The notes: generated from the sequence alone by a model not told the origin. Positions 26,050 through 35,816 are shown, counted from the first letter of the stretch. The stretch: 64,000 bases of DNA from Cypionkella sp049896245 (GCF_049896245.1 NZ_JAFCTX010000020.1:1-64000), one strand, 5' to 3'. Numbers and translations are program-made.

Positions 26050-26083
26050 GAGGGGCGGAATACAGGCAGAGACCGGAATTGAA
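26050..26083. repeat. 34-bp direct repeat, copy B
   Basis: Identical to 23544-23577 in the same orientation. It lies 40 nt upstream of the integrase start. The flanking bases diverge sharply on both sides. Confidence 0.8.
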
Positions 26084-26280
26084 GTGGCGTGGCCATTCCG
26101 GATCGCCAATCGATGTGCCAGAGGAAACGCAATGGCGAACGGACATCGTCTGAATCGTGTTGACCGCGGGCTCTGCTGAAAATCCGTCTTCAGGCTCTGC
26201 ATGCGATTTGATGCCGGTCGGAACATGTAATACGGTTTCTGAAGAGCCCAGCCCGTCCCCAACGCCTAGAGATCAAAATT

Positions 26281-26721
26281 GTGCCCACTGCCAAGCCACC
26301 CAGAAACTTGACACCCCCACTCTGCCAACAAGTGTCGCAGGAAATGCTGAAGGCTTGCCAGGATGTTGCCGCGCGCCATGGCTTGGTTGCCGAAGCCAAG
26401 GAGATCGCAGGCGTCGATCTGCGGTGGGGGTTCGATCTTACGTTCCGCGTGTCGATCCCGCTCCCTGACGGGACCGCTCTCGATCCAGAGCGGCTGCGGT
26501 TCGAAGCGCTGGCCGAAGCCTTCGGACTGTCGTCAACAGACTACGGGCGCCAATTCAGCACCGATCGTGAGTCTTTCCGCGTGGTGGGCATCGACCCCCG
26601 TCGCCCGAAGTACCCGATATCAGCAGAGCGCATCCCCGACGGGCAGGCGTTCAAGTTCACCGCGGACCAGGTGGCGCTACTGTTGCGGTCAGGCGTGCGG
26701 GATGTGACGCCGAAGGGATGA
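26281..26721 (+). CDS. Hypothetical protein
   Basis: The 146-residue product begins at GTG 26281 without a clear ribosome site; ATG 26344 is an alternative start. It reads as a compact alpha/beta protein (GVDLRWGFDLTFRVSIPLPDG, DYGRQFSTDRESFRVVGIDPRRPKYPI). I do not recognise it. It diverges from the integrase and probably marks the right part of the small island. Confidence 0.5.
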   Translation: MPTAKPPRNLTPPLCQQVSQEMLKACQDVAARHGLVAEAKEIAGVDLRWGFDLTFRVSIPLPDGTALDPERLRFEALAEAFGLSSTDYGRQFSTDRESFRVVGIDPRRPKYPISAERIPDGQAFKFTADQVALLLRSGVRDVTPKG

Positions 26722-26988
26722 AGGCAACGACGCGAGCGGCCCTTACCGGCCCTTCGACAGGCACTTCGCTACCGCAGCGCAGGTTCTCTAAAGAAGACGT
26801 TCGTGCGAGGCGCAGCATCTTCGTGGTAAGGCGATGAACTTGCTACACCTGAAGAAGATTGTCGGCCCGAAGTCAGCGACGGTTCACCGATATCCGCTGT
26901 AATGGCGGCGCCATGTTAGTTCATAGCCCGACTTTCGCGATTGGGATAACGGTTGTAACTAATCAACTTGGCATGCGGCAGGGCTGGG

Positions 26989-28047
26989 TCAGTTCGTTAC
27001 TTTGAACACCGGGACGAACGAGGCTGGTGCGAGAGATTCTTGCGTGCCGATCGCGTCGATGTTTTCGGGCGTCAGGGTGACGATGCGTGGTCCGGCATGG
27101 CGGATTGTCAGATTGCCTTCGATGGCCCGCACGGCAAGTTCGACCGCCAAGCGGCCTTGCAGCACGGCGAAATCCGTTGGGGCCGCCAGAATGCGCCCCC
27201 GCTTGATCCCGCGATAGACGCCGTGGCTGACATAGGTTGACACTACGCCGATCCGGTCTGTCAAATTGCGGGCGCGCAGGATCGAAACGGCGGCTTCGGC
27301 CATCGGTCCACTGCCGACGAGGTAGTTCACCTCAGGCACGCGGTCGAGCACGTCTTCAACCAAGAGCACCTGCTGTTCGATGCCAGTATCGCCGTAGCGG
27401 GTGGCGACGATCTGGGCGGAACTGTCACCAAGAGCTTTGAGAAAGCCTTGTTCGACGAAATGCACCCAGCCCGCCCCTCTCGGGCCGGGAAACCATGCCA
27501 ACTTGACCGGCGCGCTGCCCTTTGGATGCCGCTGGGCGATGGCGCGCCCCGCCGCGGCGCCCATTTCCCGCCATGGCACGCTGGATTTGGCAGAGATGCC
27601 TGCATCGTCCATGTCGTTCACCGCAGCGATAACGGGCATCTGTTGCGCAATGTCCAGAACCGCCGGGGACAGGCCATTGTAAGACACTGGCCCAAGGATC
27701 AGCGCATCCATATTGCGCTTGCCACAAGCTTTCACCTGTTCGATCTGGCGCTCGAGGTTTGGATAGCCCCCCGCCTCATAAAGATCGAAGGACACGCCGA
27801 GCCGGTTGGCTTCTTCAACCATGCCGTAGTTGACGCTCAGCCAATAGGCGTCTTTCAGATGCGGATAGAGCACGCAAAGCCGCCACGGTTTGGCAGCGCG
27901 GTCGATCGGATGGTAAAGCAGAGGCTGCGTTTGGCTCTCGTCCTCAAACGGCACGGTTGGCACTTGCAGTTGCCAAGATTCGGCGCGCGCGGGTTGGCTG
28001 GCGAGGGCCGCGATCCCCGCAAACAGGACATGTCGCAAAAATCTCAT
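26989..28047 (-). CDS. torT: TorT-like periplasmic TMAO-sensing protein
   Basis: TorT is a periplasmic binding protein that detects trimethylamine N-oxide and activates the TorS kinase. The 352-residue product from ATG 28047 has a signal peptide (MRFLRHVLFAGIAALASQPARA) and a ribose-binding-type fold with TorT features (VLYPHLKDAYWLSVNYGMVEEA, GPVSYNGLSPAV, PWREMGAAAGRAIA). It is divergent from torS with a 56-bp gap, as expected for a co-regulated pair. Galactose/ribose-type sugar binding is an unlikely alternative given the context. Confidence 0.85.
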   Translation of the reverse strand: MRFLRHVLFAGIAALASQPARAESWQLQVPTVPFEDESQTQPLLYHPIDRAAKPWRLCVLYPHLKDAYWLSVNYGMVEEANRLGVSFDLYEAGGYPNLERQIEQVKACGKRNMDALILGPVSYNGLSPAVLDIAQQMPVIAAVNDMDDAGISAKSSVPWREMGAAAGRAIAQRHPKGSAPVKLAWFPGPRGAGWVHFVEQGFLKALGDSSAQIVATRYGDTGIEQQVLLVEDVLDRVPEVNYLVGSGPMAEAAVSILRARNLTDRIGVVSTYVSHGVYRGIKRGRILAAPTDFAVLQGRLAVELAVRAIEGNLTIRHAGPRIVTLTPENIDAIGTQESLAPASFVPVFKVTN

Positions 28048-28103
28048 GCCTTTGCTTCCATCCTCTGTAATCTGATGCCAGATCAGGGTTAAGGTTACGG
28101 AAG

Positions 28104-30986
28104 ATGTCGCACAAGTCCAGCCCATCGCGCGTCAGTCTGGGGCGTATGCTGCTGATGGCCTTTTTGGTCATCGCGGGCTTGCCGACTCTGATTGGGGTTC
28201 TGGGCTGGATCGAGTTGCAGAAGGTCGCGCGCAACCAAACCAATGTCATCAAGGAAACCATCCCAGCGATTTCCGAAGTGCGCGGGTTTACGGAAGAAAT
28301 CAGCCGCATCGTCCTGGTCGCACCCGAACTTGCGGCGGTCACCACTGAAGCGGCGCGGCTGGAACGTGCGGGCTATTTGTTTGCCCAAGCCGATGCGCTG
28401 AAACAGCGGGTTGCGCGCTATGAAGGCACGGGCGATGTGATCCCGGCAAGGCTGCAGCAGTCCGAGGCCGATGTGCGCAGCGGTATCGAGGGGCTTGATC
28501 GTCTGGTGCAGGATCGCATCATTGCCATTGCGGCACAGGGCGCGCGGCTGCACGCCGGTCTGGCCGCCACGACCGAGTTGTTGGAAATTGCCGATACGCT
28601 GGTGGCGAATGCGCAAATGGGCACCTCGGCGGTTATCTCTAGTCTTTATGATCTGGAAGGTGCGGGACCAGACACCGATAAACGATTGGATACGTTGGAT
28701 AAGCTGATCGAGGTCGATCTGTTCCGCCAAGGTCAGATGTCTGAAATGCGCTCGCATATCGGTGAGGTTGGGTTGTTGCTAAACCGGATTGCAACGGTTC
28801 AAGATCCAGCAGAGCTTGCGCAGGTTCAGGCAGAGGTGCAGTCCCGCATCGACATTGTGACACGCCGTATTCTGGCGGTGAATGATCCTATCCGGGCCGA
28901 GCGGGCTTTGGCGCTGTTGCAGATGATCCGACCCAGCGCCGCGCCGCCACCGGATGCGGCGGACATGTTCAGCTTGACCAAGGGCATCCTTGATCTGAAT
29001 CGCCTGATCGCGGGGGCGCAAATTGAGGTGCGTGAGGCGGCGGTGCGGTTGGAGCGCGAGGCGCAGGCGCTTGCCGATCAGATCACAGGGCGGGCGGTTT
29101 TGGCGGGGGCGGAGGCCAGCGCGGCGATCCGCACCACGCAGCAGCTTTATGTCTGGGGCTCGGTTGCGGCTTTGTTGATTTCCTTGGCTGTCGTCTGGAT
29201 TTATGTTCGCGGCAATATCACCCGCCGTCTGGATGCGCTGTCTGCAACGATGACGCGGCTTGCCGAAGGCGAAGAGGTGGGGCGCATCACCCCGCAGGGC
29301 ACGGATGAAATTGCGGACATGGAAGCCGCCGTCGAGGTGTTCCGCCTGCAAGGCATCGAGAACCACGCGCTGGAGGCTGAACGCGATCAGAACCTGGCCG
29401 AATTACGCCGCCATCGACTTGAGCTGCAACTGCTGGTCGCCGAGCAAACCAAGCAACTGCGCGGCGAGGTCAGCGCCCATGCCGAGGCGCGCAACCGTGC
29501 TGAGGCCGCCGACCGCGCCAAGTCAGAATTCCTTGCCATGATGAGCCATGAGATCCGCACGCCGATGAATGGCGTGTTGGGGATGTTGCGCAGTCTGGGG
29601 CGCGACGGGTTATCGCCGAGACAACAGGGGCAGTTGCGGGCGGCACATGCCTCGGGCGAAGGGTTGATGGTGATTTTGAACGACATCCTCGATTATTCCA
29701 AGATAGAAGCCGGGGCCGCGACCTTGGCTGAAGTGACGTTTGCACCGGCTGATCTGTTGCGCGATATTGTGGGATTGATGACGCCGAGCGCGCAGGAAAA
29801 AGGGCTGGTGCTGACGATGGACGTGCCCGCCGCTTTGCCAGCAGCGGTGTTGGGCGATATGGGTAAACTGCGGCAGATCCTGTTCAACTTGGTTTCCAAC
29901 GCAGTGAAGTTTACTGAGCAGGGCGAGGTCGAGTTGAGCGTTACGTCGCAGCAACATGCGGGCGGCTCTACCTTGATCTTTGCCGTCAGTGACACGGGGA
30001 AAGGCATTGCCGCAGCTTCTCAAGAGCGAATTTTTGGCGTGTTCGAGCAAGAGGACGCGCAGACCGCGCGGCAATATGGCGGCAAGGGGCTGGGGCTTGC
30101 GATCTGTCGGCGGTTTGCCGATGCGATGGGGGCAACGCTGACGGTGCAAAGCGTCCCCGGTGCGGGCACTGTGTTCACTCTGGCAGCAGGCTTTCGCCCC
30201 GGTAAGGTTGCGGATTTGCCGGTTGATATCGTGGAGGTGTCGGTTCAACCTGATACCCGAAGACTGCACGCTTTGGTGGTAGAGGATAACGATATCAACC
30301 AGATGGTTATTCAGACCTATCTGGAGGATAAGGGCCATCAGGTGCACGTGGTTGGAACTGCCGAAGCGGCGCTATCGGTGCTGCATGGTGCTCAGTTCGA
30401 TGTGATCTTAATGGATGTAAACTTGCCGGGTCTGTCTGGCACCGAAGCGACGCGGATGATCCGGGCAATCGCGGATCGGCGCATTGCAGCGCTGCCGATC
30501 ATCGGCGTCTCGGCGCATGTGCAGGAGGCGGATCGGCTGGAGAATCTGCGGGCCGGAATGTCGGTGATCTTGCCGAAACCTTTGTCGTTCTACGCGCTGT
30601 CAGCGGCACTGCTTGATGTCATTTCACAAAGGCATGTTCTGTTCGATCTGGCATCCGATATGGGGACTGAACGCGCCTGCGGGCTGGCGCGGATGTTCCT
30701 GGAAAGCTTGCCGAAGAGGCTGGCGGCTATCGCCGCCGCCGCAAGGTTCAGCGATTGGACGGCTTTGGCGCAGGCGGCGCATCATCTGAAAGGGGCTACG
30801 GGCAATTTTGACCTGCCCGCTTTGGCTGCGCATTTGGATCAGATCGAGGGTTCGGCCAGGCTTGGCCCATCCGCTCAGCTTGAGACCTACCTTCAACAGT
30901 TGACTAAGGTGGCCGAGGAAAGCCGTCTGGCTATCGAAACAGCCCTTGCGGTGCTTGACCGCAGTCTCAACCAAGCTGCGCAGTGA
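28104..30986 (+). CDS. torS: Hybrid sensor histidine kinase TorS
   Basis: The 960-residue inner-membrane kinase has two transmembrane segments (about residues 10-30 and 352-372) around a periplasmic helical sensor domain. HAMP, HisKA (His482 in MMSHEIRTPMNG) and HATPase (NLVSNAVKFTEQG) domains follow, then a receiver (Asp771 in LMDVNLPG) and a C-terminal Hpt domain (His893 in HHLKGATGN). This is the full TorS phosphorelay. Its last 20 nt overlap the 3' end of torR on the other strand. Confidence 0.92.
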   Translation: MSHKSSPSRVSLGRMLLMAFLVIAGLPTLIGVLGWIELQKVARNQTNVIKETIPAISEVRGFTEEISRIVLVAPELAAVTTEAARLERAGYLFAQADALKQRVARYEGTGDVIPARLQQSEADVRSGIEGLDRLVQDRIIAIAAQGARLHAGLAATTELLEIADTLVANAQMGTSAVISSLYDLEGAGPDTDKRLDTLDKLIEVDLFRQGQMSEMRSHIGEVGLLLNRIATVQDPAELAQVQAEVQSRIDIVTRRILAVNDPIRAERALALLQMIRPSAAPPPDAADMFSLTKGILDLNRLIAGAQIEVREAAVRLEREAQALADQITGRAVLAGAEASAAIRTTQQLYVWGSVAALLISLAVVWIYVRGNITRRLDALSATMTRLAEGEEVGRITPQGTDEIADMEAAVEVFRLQGIENHALEAERDQNLAELRRHRLELQLLVAEQTKQLRGEVSAHAEARNRAEAADRAKSEFLAMMSHEIRTPMNGVLGMLRSLGRDGLSPRQQGQLRAAHASGEGLMVILNDILDYSKIEAGAATLAEVTFAPADLLRDIVGLMTPSAQEKGLVLTMDVPAALPAAVLGDMGKLRQILFNLVSNAVKFTEQGEVELSVTSQQHAGGSTLIFAVSDTGKGIAAASQERIFGVFEQEDAQTARQYGGKGLGLAICRRFADAMGATLTVQSVPGAGTVFTLAAGFRPGKVADLPVDIVEVSVQPDTRRLHALVVEDNDINQMVIQTYLEDKGHQVHVVGTAEAALSVLHGAQFDVILMDVNLPGLSGTEATRMIRAIADRRIAALPIIGVSAHVQEADRLENLRAGMSVILPKPLSFYALSAALLDVISQRHVLFDLASDMGTERACGLARMFLESLPKRLAAIAAAARFSDWTALAQAAHHLKGATGNFDLPALAAHLDQIEGSARLGPSAQLETYLQQLTKVAEESRLAIETALAVLDRSLNQAAQ

Positions 30987-31671
30987 ACACGTAGCCTTCG
31001 CCATGCGAAGTGGTAAAGATGCGCGGGGCTTTCGGATCATCGCCGAATTTCGCCCGCAAGCGTTGCACCAGCACATCGATCGTCCGGGTGTTGGTGCCAT
31101 CTTGCCTATGGGTGATCGCCATAATCAGACGATCCCGGTCCATCACTGCGCCCGGATTGGTCACGAAGACCCGCAGCAACTCGTATTCCGCCCGCGTCAG
31201 CACAATCGACTGGCCAGTGCCATCCGTCACCTGCCGGGAGGCGACGTCAAAGGTAAAGCCGTTGAACTGAAACACCCGCCGCGTCATCGCCCGCGTAGCT
31301 GTGGTGCGCCGCAACAGGTTTTTCACCCGCGCCAGCAATTCGCGTCGATTAAAGGGTTTGCAGACATAATCATCCGCACCAAGCTCCAGGCCAACGATGC
31401 GGTCCACATCATCGGTGCGGCCTGACAACAGGATGATGCCGATTTCCGAACGCGCCCGCAGTTCGCGGGTGATCTCTAACCCGTCTTTGCCCTGCAAATT
31501 GATATCGGCAATCAGCAGATCAGCAGTGTTCTGCGCGAGGATTTTCTCGGCCTTCTCCGCCGTGTCACATTCCGAGATGCGATAGCCGAATGATCCCAGA
31601 TAGCTGGCCAACGTGCTGCGAGTCACCGGCTCGTCTTCGACAATGACAATATGCGCTGGTCTGGACGCCAT
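30967..31671 (-). CDS. torR: OmpR-family response regulator TorR/DorR
   Basis: The 234-residue protein has a receiver domain (Asp56 in LLIADINLQGKDG, Lys in DYVCKPFN) and a winged-helix DNA-binding domain (LTRAEYELLRVFV ... RTIDVLVQRLRAKFG). TorR takes phosphate from TorS and activates TMAO genes. It converges with torS and diverges from the importer operon, so the 178-bp gap to the importer should hold its sites. Confidence 0.9.
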   Translation of the reverse strand: MASRPAHIVIVEDEPVTRSTLASYLGSFGYRISECDTAEKAEKILAQNTADLLIADINLQGKDGLEITRELRARSEIGIILLSGRTDDVDRIVGLELGADDYVCKPFNRRELLARVKNLLRRTTATRAMTRRVFQFNGFTFDVASRQVTDGTGQSIVLTRAEYELLRVFVTNPGAVMDRDRLIMAITHRQDGTNTRTIDVLVQRLRAKFGDDPKAPRIFTTSHGEGYVFTAQLG

Positions 31672-31698
31672 CGGTTTTTCCGTCTCGTGTGTTTCCCT

Positions 31699-31762
31699 CT
31701 GTTAACAATTTTTTACAAACAATGCGAGTCCGTTCATCGTGAAGGTCTGACGCGTTCACAAC
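31699..31762. promoter_or_regulatory. Possible TorR-binding boxes between torR and the importer operon
   Basis: Three 10-mers resemble the E. coli tor box ctgttcatat: ctgttaacaa (31699-31708), ccgttcatcg (31730-31739) and gcgttcacaa (31752-31761), all in one orientation. They lie 90-150 bp upstream of the binding-protein gene and just behind torR. Confidence 0.4.
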
Positions 31763-31849
31763 CCATCCCTAGCCTTGAGTCGCAGGGAAGGCCGTAAACT
31801 TCCCGCTAAACACTGCGCGCAGGCGCGGATATCCAACAGGGATTGCACC

Positions 31850-32794
31850 ATGAAATCTATGAAAACACTGCTTGCCGGAGCAACGGCACTGGTTTTGCTG
31901 GCACCTGCCGTTTGGGCCGCAGATTCGACTGATCCGATCATGATTCCGCTGCACAACTGGTCTAGCCAGATTGTGATGAGCCACGTCGTCGGTGATGTCT
32001 TCACCTCAATGGGCAACAGCGTGGAATATGTCACAACCGACAGTCAGGCGGTTTACGAATCCATCCGTCTGGGCGACGCGTCGCTGGAAATGGAAGTCTG
32101 GGAAGGCGCGTTTGGCGCGTCTTTTGATGCCGCTGTGGCCAAGGGCGGCATTCATGCGGCGGGGGCCCACAATGCCGTCACGCGCGAGGATTGGTGGTAT
32201 CCTGCTTGGACCAAAGAAGCGTGCCCCGGTCTGCCCGATTGGAAGGCCCTGAACGAATGTGCGGCCTTGTTCAAAACCCCGGAAACCGGCGAGAAGGGCC
32301 GTTTTCTGGGCGGCCCGGTGGATTGGTTGAAGCATGACCAGGAAAAGGTTGATGCTTTGGCAATGAATTTCGCCGTGGTCAACGCAGGCTCTGCCGCCGC
32401 GATTTGGGCGGAAATTGGTGCTGCCGAAAAGACCAAAACGCCGATCGTGGTGTTCAACTGGACCCCGAACTTCGCCGAAGCCGTCTGGCCGGGCGAATTC
32501 GTGAACTTCCCCGAATGGGTGCCGGGCTGCAACGAAGACCCCTCGGTCGGGCTTTTCCCCGACAAGACCTTCGACTGCGGCAACCCTGCCAACGGCTATA
32601 TGAAGATCGCCGCTTGGGATGGCATGAAAGATAAGTGGCCAGCAGCCTATGCCACACTGGCCAAAGTCAGCCTGACCAACCCGCAGATCGCCGAGATGGC
32701 CAAACTGGTTGATATTGACGGCATGGAGCCTGAAGACGCGGCGGAGGCTTGGATGGATGCAAATCCGGACGTTTGGAAAGCTTGGCTGAACTAA
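31850..32794 (+). CDS. tmoX: ProX/OpuAC-type substrate-binding protein, probably TMAO-specific TmoX
   Basis: The 314-residue product from ATG 31850 has a signal peptide (MKTLLAGATALVLLAPAVWA) and an OpuAC fold (NWSSQIVMSHVVGDVF, LEMEVWEGAFGASFD) rich in Trp (DWWYPAWTKE, VFNWTPNF), which forms the aromatic cage for quaternary amines. TMAO is inferred from the neighbouring TorTSR and the tmoXWV-like gene order; glycine betaine or choline are alternatives. It is the first gene of the importer operon. Confidence 0.75.
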   Translation: MKSMKTLLAGATALVLLAPAVWAADSTDPIMIPLHNWSSQIVMSHVVGDVFTSMGNSVEYVTTDSQAVYESIRLGDASLEMEVWEGAFGASFDAAVAKGGIHAAGAHNAVTREDWWYPAWTKEACPGLPDWKALNECAALFKTPETGEKGRFLGGPVDWLKHDQEKVDALAMNFAVVNAGSAAAIWAEIGAAEKTKTPIVVFNWTPNFAEAVWPGEFVNFPEWVPGCNEDPSVGLFPDKTFDCGNPANGYMKIAAWDGMKDKWPAAYATLAKVSLTNPQIAEMAKLVDIDGMEPEDAAEAWMDANPDVWKAWLN

Positions 32795-32814
32795 GCCGAA
32801 CAGTCGTATTTCTT

Positions 32815-32842
32815 GGCCCATCCAGCGACTGCGGGATGGGCC
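32815..32842 (+). terminator. Intercistronic stem-loop after the binding-protein gene
   Basis: ggcccatcc (32815-32823) pairs perfectly with ggatgggcc (32834-32842) with a 10-nt loop. No T-tract follows, so it more likely protects the upstream message or attenuates than terminates fully, giving more binding protein than transporter. Confidence 0.6.
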
Positions 32843-32871
32843 GATCCTTTGCTTAAGATCGAGGTTACCGC

Positions 32872-33885
32872 ATGACGGAAAGCGTTATCACCTGTCGCAA
32901 TGTCTCAAAGATTTTCGGGCCAAACCCGGCGCAGCATCTGGCGCAACTGAAGGCCGATCCCGGTTTGTCATCGGCAGGCTACGTCCATGCGGTGCGCGAT
33001 GTTAATCTGGAGTTCCGGCGCGGGGAAATGCTGGTCGTGATGGGCCTGTCGGGCTCGGGAAAATCCACGCTGGTGCGCTGTCTGTCGCGGTTGATCGAGA
33101 TTACCAGCGGTTCGGTGACGGTGGAAGGCCGCGACATTGCAACCCTGTCTGAACCCGAGTTGATCGACCTGCGCCGCCGTAAGATGGGGATGGTGTTTCA
33201 AAGCTTTGGTCTGCTGCCGCATCGCTCCGTTCTGGAAAACGTCGCCTTCCCCTTGGAAATGCGCGGACAGGATCGCAGCACCCGCTACGCCCGTGCCCGT
33301 GAAATGCTGGAGCTGGTTGGCCTGAAAGGCCGCGAAGATTACTTCCCGCGCGAGCTTTCTGGCGGTCAACAGCAGCGCGTTGGCATCGCGCGGTCCTTGG
33401 CGGTCGAGCCGGATATCTGGTTTCTGGACGAGCCGTTTTCGGCACTTGACCCGTTGATCCGACGCGAGATGCAGGATGAATTTCTGCGATTGAAGGGCAT
33501 GATGAATAAGACGATCATCTTCATCACCCATGATTTTGACGAAGCTTTGCGTCTGGCAGACCGTATTGCGATCATGAAAGATGGCCGCGTCGAGCAATGC
33601 GACACCCCCGACCAGATCGTGCTGCATCCGGCCACCGAATACGTGGCAAAATTCACCTCCGAGATTGACCGCGCCCGCGTGGTGCATATCGGCAGTCTTG
33701 TCGCCCCGCTGACCGCACCCGCCACAGGCGAACCCGTGGCCGCACATCGCACCATTCGCGATCTGGCCCGGCAACTGATTTCTGACCCACGCGTCGAGAT
33801 TCCCGTGATCAACGATAAGGGCGCAGTGATCGGATCAGTCTTGCGGCAAACGGCGCTGGATGTGCTGCTCGGGGATGCACATTGA
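32872..33885 (+). CDS. tmoW: Quaternary-amine ABC transporter ATPase (TmoW-like)
   Basis: The 337-residue protein has Walker A (GLSGSGKSTL), the Q-loop VFQSFGLLPHRSV, signature LSGGQQQRVGIARSL and Walker B IWFLDEPFSALDP. A C-terminal CBS-like remnant (TIRDLARQLISDPRVEIPVIND) is typical of ProV/OpuAA. It powers import through the 644-residue permease whose start overlaps its stop by 4 nt. Confidence 0.85.
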   Translation: MTESVITCRNVSKIFGPNPAQHLAQLKADPGLSSAGYVHAVRDVNLEFRRGEMLVVMGLSGSGKSTLVRCLSRLIEITSGSVTVEGRDIATLSEPELIDLRRRKMGMVFQSFGLLPHRSVLENVAFPLEMRGQDRSTRYARAREMLELVGLKGREDYFPRELSGGQQQRVGIARSLAVEPDIWFLDEPFSALDPLIRREMQDEFLRLKGMMNKTIIFITHDFDEALRLADRIAIMKDGRVEQCDTPDQIVLHPATEYVAKFTSEIDRARVVHIGSLVAPLTAPATGEPVAAHRTIRDLARQLISDPRVEIPVINDKGAVIGSVLRQTALDVLLGDAH

Positions 33886-35816
33886 TGGAGCGGTCTGCGC
33901 GCTATGCAGGCACCGCCAAACTGCTGTTGGCGCTGGCCGTAGGGCTGATGCTGTTCAAGACTGTTCTGCCGCAAGGCATGATCCGCCCCCCCGAATGGCT
34001 GGTGTTGCCCTTCGCCGATTGGATCAACGCGGTCTTCGCTTTCCTGCAAAACGATCTGGGCCTGATGGCGGTGACGCGGGCTTTTTCGGATGTGGTGGAA
34101 TGGTTGCTGAACGTCACTGCCAACCTGCTTTACGGCAAAAGCCGATGGCCGAACCTTGGCCCGATCCCGTGGAGCGTCATTGCTGTCTCGGCCTTTATGG
34201 CAGGCTTTGCGCTGAAAGGTTGGCGCTTGGGGATGATCAGCGGCGGCACGTTTGTCTGGATCGCGCTGATGGGGCAATGGAAATGGGCGATGGAAACCCT
34301 GTCGGTCATCGTTGTGGCCGCCCCGTTTTCGGTGACGTTGGGTCTTGTGCTGGGCGTGATGGCTTGGCGCTCGCCTCGGTTCGAGCGGGTGCTGAACCCG
34401 ATCCTCAGCATCGCGCAATCCATGCCGCACTTTGCTTATATGATCCCGGTCGTGGTGTTCATCGGGGTGGGCCCAAAAGCGGGCGCGATTGTCACGATCA
34501 TCTTCTCGGTGCCACCGATGATCCGCATGACGCTATTGGGGCTGAAGAAAGTCCCGGAAGAGGTGATCGAGGCTGGCAAAATGTCGGGCGCCACCCGTTG
34601 GCAGTTGTTGACGCGGGCGCGCATCCCCACCGCACGGTCCGAGATTTTGATCGGGGTCAATCAGGTCATCATGCAATGTCTGGCGATGGTGGTGCTTGCC
34701 AGTTTCATCGGCATGCCGGGGTTGGGGCAGAAATTGTTGCAACTGCTGCAATCGCTGAAAATCGGCCTGTCGGTCGAAATCGGTGTGACCATCGTTTTGC
34801 TGGCGGTGACGCTGGATCGGTTGACCAAGGCTTGGGCGCTGCGTCTGCCCGTGCATGAGGCAGCAAGCCCATCTTGGCTCATACGCAATCGGCTGTTGGT
34901 GATCTGGCTGGCACTCTGCGCCTTGGGCTTTGGGCTAGCGCATTTTTCCCCATATTTTCTGGAAGTCGAGCGCAAGCAGGCGCTGTCGGTCGCAGGGCCG
35001 ATAGATGCGTTGATGGATCAGGTGATCCGGCTGATCACCCCGGTCACGCTTTGGCTGCGCTGGTTCTTGATCACTTGGGTGTTGATCCCGATGCGCGATG
35101 CTTACCTTTGGCTGCCATTCACAGCCGTTCTGCTGCTGCTCTCCGCCGTGGGTTGGGCAATCGGAGGCCTTCGATCCGCGCTGATCTGCGTCGCCTATTT
35201 TGGCCTGATCGCCGCATCGGGCTGGTGGGACCGCGCGATGATTACGGTGTACATGGTCTGTATCTCAGTGGTGATTGCGGGGATTTTAGGCATTCCTTTG
35301 GCGATTTGGGGCGCACGCACCCCAACCCGCGCCGGGCGCATCCTGTTGGTCTGCGATACCGCCCAAACCTTCCCCAGCTTCATTTACTTGATTCCGGTGA
35401 TCATGCTGTTTGGTGTCAATGACGTGGCGGTGGTCGCCGCTGTGGTTGTCTTTGCCGCCGTTCCATTGGTGCGCTACACCATTGAAGGCTTGCGCAACGT
35501 GCCGCCGGAAATGATTGAGGCCGCAGATATGAGTGGGGCGACGCGGGCCCAAGTGCTGTGGCACGTGCGTCTGCCGATGGCGCTGCCAACCATGCTGGTG
35601 GGCGCCAACCAATCGGTAATGTTTTCGCTGTTCATGGTGATCATCGCTGCCTTCATCGGCACGCAGGATTTGGGGCAGGAAATGCAGCGCGCTTTGTCCT
35701 CGACAGATGTGGGCAAAGGCTTGGTGCTGGGTTTCGCCGTCGCCTTTATGGGGTTGATGACCGACCACCTTATCACGCGTTGGTCGGTGGCCCGAAAACG
35801 CGCGCTGGGGATCTGA
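33882..35816 (+). CDS. tmoV: Fused double-permease of the amine ABC transporter (TmoV-like)
   Basis: The 644-residue inner-membrane protein contains two BPD_transp_1 permease domains in tandem, each with an EAA loop: EVIEAGKMSGATRWQ near residue 230 and EMIEAADMSGATRAQ near 545. Most ProW/OpuAB permeases have one such domain, and the double form matches TmoV. The protein ends in a short cytosolic tail (RWSVARKRALGI). Confidence 0.85.
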   Translation: MMERSARYAGTAKLLLALAVGLMLFKTVLPQGMIRPPEWLVLPFADWINAVFAFLQNDLGLMAVTRAFSDVVEWLLNVTANLLYGKSRWPNLGPIPWSVIAVSAFMAGFALKGWRLGMISGGTFVWIALMGQWKWAMETLSVIVVAAPFSVTLGLVLGVMAWRSPRFERVLNPILSIAQSMPHFAYMIPVVVFIGVGPKAGAIVTIIFSVPPMIRMTLLGLKKVPEEVIEAGKMSGATRWQLLTRARIPTARSEILIGVNQVIMQCLAMVVLASFIGMPGLGQKLLQLLQSLKIGLSVEIGVTIVLLAVTLDRLTKAWALRLPVHEAASPSWLIRNRLLVIWLALCALGFGLAHFSPYFLEVERKQALSVAGPIDALMDQVIRLITPVTLWLRWFLITWVLIPMRDAYLWLPFTAVLLLLSAVGWAIGGLRSALICVAYFGLIAASGWWDRAMITVYMVCISVVIAGILGIPLAIWGARTPTRAGRILLVCDTAQTFPSFIYLIPVIMLFGVNDVAVVAAVVVFAAVPLVRYTIEGLRNVPPEMIEAADMSGATRAQVLWHVRLPMALPTMLVGANQSVMFSLFMVIIAAFIGTQDLGQEMQRALSSTDVGKGLVLGFAVAFMGLMTDHLITRWSVARKRALGI

